Shown here: positions 63,917 through 64,000 of the stretch, one piece after another
Numbering within the stretch: the stretch's first letter is position 1
Layout of the letters: each line of letters starts with the position of its first letter
NCBI RefSeq assembly: GCF_021462225.1
Contig: NC_061804.1
Location: forward strand, 40,983,975 to 41,047,974
Reading direction: 5' to 3'
Length of the DNA stretch: 64,000 bases
Origin: Girardinichthys multiradiatus
Taxonomy: Eukaryota > Chordata > Actinopteri > Cyprinodontiformes > Goodeidae
The notes under the pieces: model-generated
The model's input: the letters and a program-made list of their open reading frames with translations, nothing else
Told to the model about the DNA's origin: nothing
Databases searched by the model: none
Program-made: the position numbers and the translations under genes

Positions 63917-64000
63917 CCCATGGAATAGGATTTCTGCACAAAATTACTCTGAACAAATTTGAGAGATTATATTTTTCCGACAGAAAAATTGCCCCAAAAT

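Larger units (their letters stand above)
61690..64000. repeat. Minisatellite with units of about 130-160 bp, interrupted by two insertions
   Basis: Repeating text: 'ttatattttac.gatctcactgag', then 'tgatcatggcttattcc-tgacc', then 'gaa..caatttctgc..aaat' and 'ttt.actctgag'. Units lie at about 61710-61871 plus 63134-63283, 63284-63410, 63411-63533 and 63917-64000. Interrupted by family D copy 4 and by a probable solo LTR. It continues past the window edge. Confidence 0.75.

Noticed and set aside
1..64000. CRISPR arrays, prokaryotic operons, tRNA or rRNA genes.
   Set aside because: No regular spacer arrays, no bacterial gene organisation, and no cloverleaf or rRNA core sequence recognised by eye.

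Overview
This window is eukaryotic, almost certainly from a ray-finned (teleost) fish. It holds Tc1/mariner transposons of several families, Ty3/gypsy retrotransposons, three kinds of LINE, hAT-like non-autonomous elements and microsatellites, in AT-rich sequence with long non-coding gaps. No prokaryotic features (operons, ribosome binding sites, CRISPR) are present. The species cannot be fixed from sequence alone.

The only host gene I can support is a single-exon basic helix-loop-helix transcription factor on the minus strand at 28796-29650, recognised as bhlha9. Around it, roughly 26.9-35.2 kb, lies the least transposon-invaded part of the window. It contains two exact copies, in opposite orientation, of a PBX-HOX-type 10-mer upstream of the gene, which makes the flanks plausible regulatory sequence.

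Left arm (1-25 kb). There are two near-identical full-length Tc1-like elements (1092-2701 and 5190-6757, family A, DD34E, about 200-bp inverted repeats), a decayed Tc1-like element (7646-9031, family B) and further Tc1 relics. An RTE-type LINE fragment is split by an hAT-like element with an 8-bp target duplication and a BED zinc-finger remnant (14274-15843). A degenerate Ty3/gypsy gag-pol lies at about 17.8-20.95 kb. A minus-strand Tc1-like element of a DD36E type follows (22937-24207, family D).

Right arm (35-64 kb). Nesting is heavy here. Family A copy 3 sits inside a second hAT-like element with an exact 8-bp target duplication (35194-36890). A CR1/Rex1-like LINE (37.5-40.4 kb) is interrupted by a family C Tc1 element. 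A long minus-strand L2-like LINE (about 42.6-47.4 kb), with an SGNH-esterase ORF1 and an endonuclease/RT ORF2, is split by an RTE fragment, a DD36E element and an unclassified repeat. A family B relic is split by a small inverted-repeat element (49.7-51.6 kb). A second LINE 3' end is split by another DD36E element (52502-53403). A Ty3/gypsy element with a 5' LTR, gag and protease lies at 54.9-57.3 kb. An RTE-type LINE with a 587-codon reading frame but no endonuclease N-terminus covers 58.55-61.14 kb. At the right end a minisatellite is interrupted by a DD36E element and by a probable solo LTR.

Functionally the window is one developmental regulator embedded in a mobile-element graveyard that still contains at least one apparently intact transposase (1420-2424). 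Family assignments rest on recognised motifs, not on database searches.
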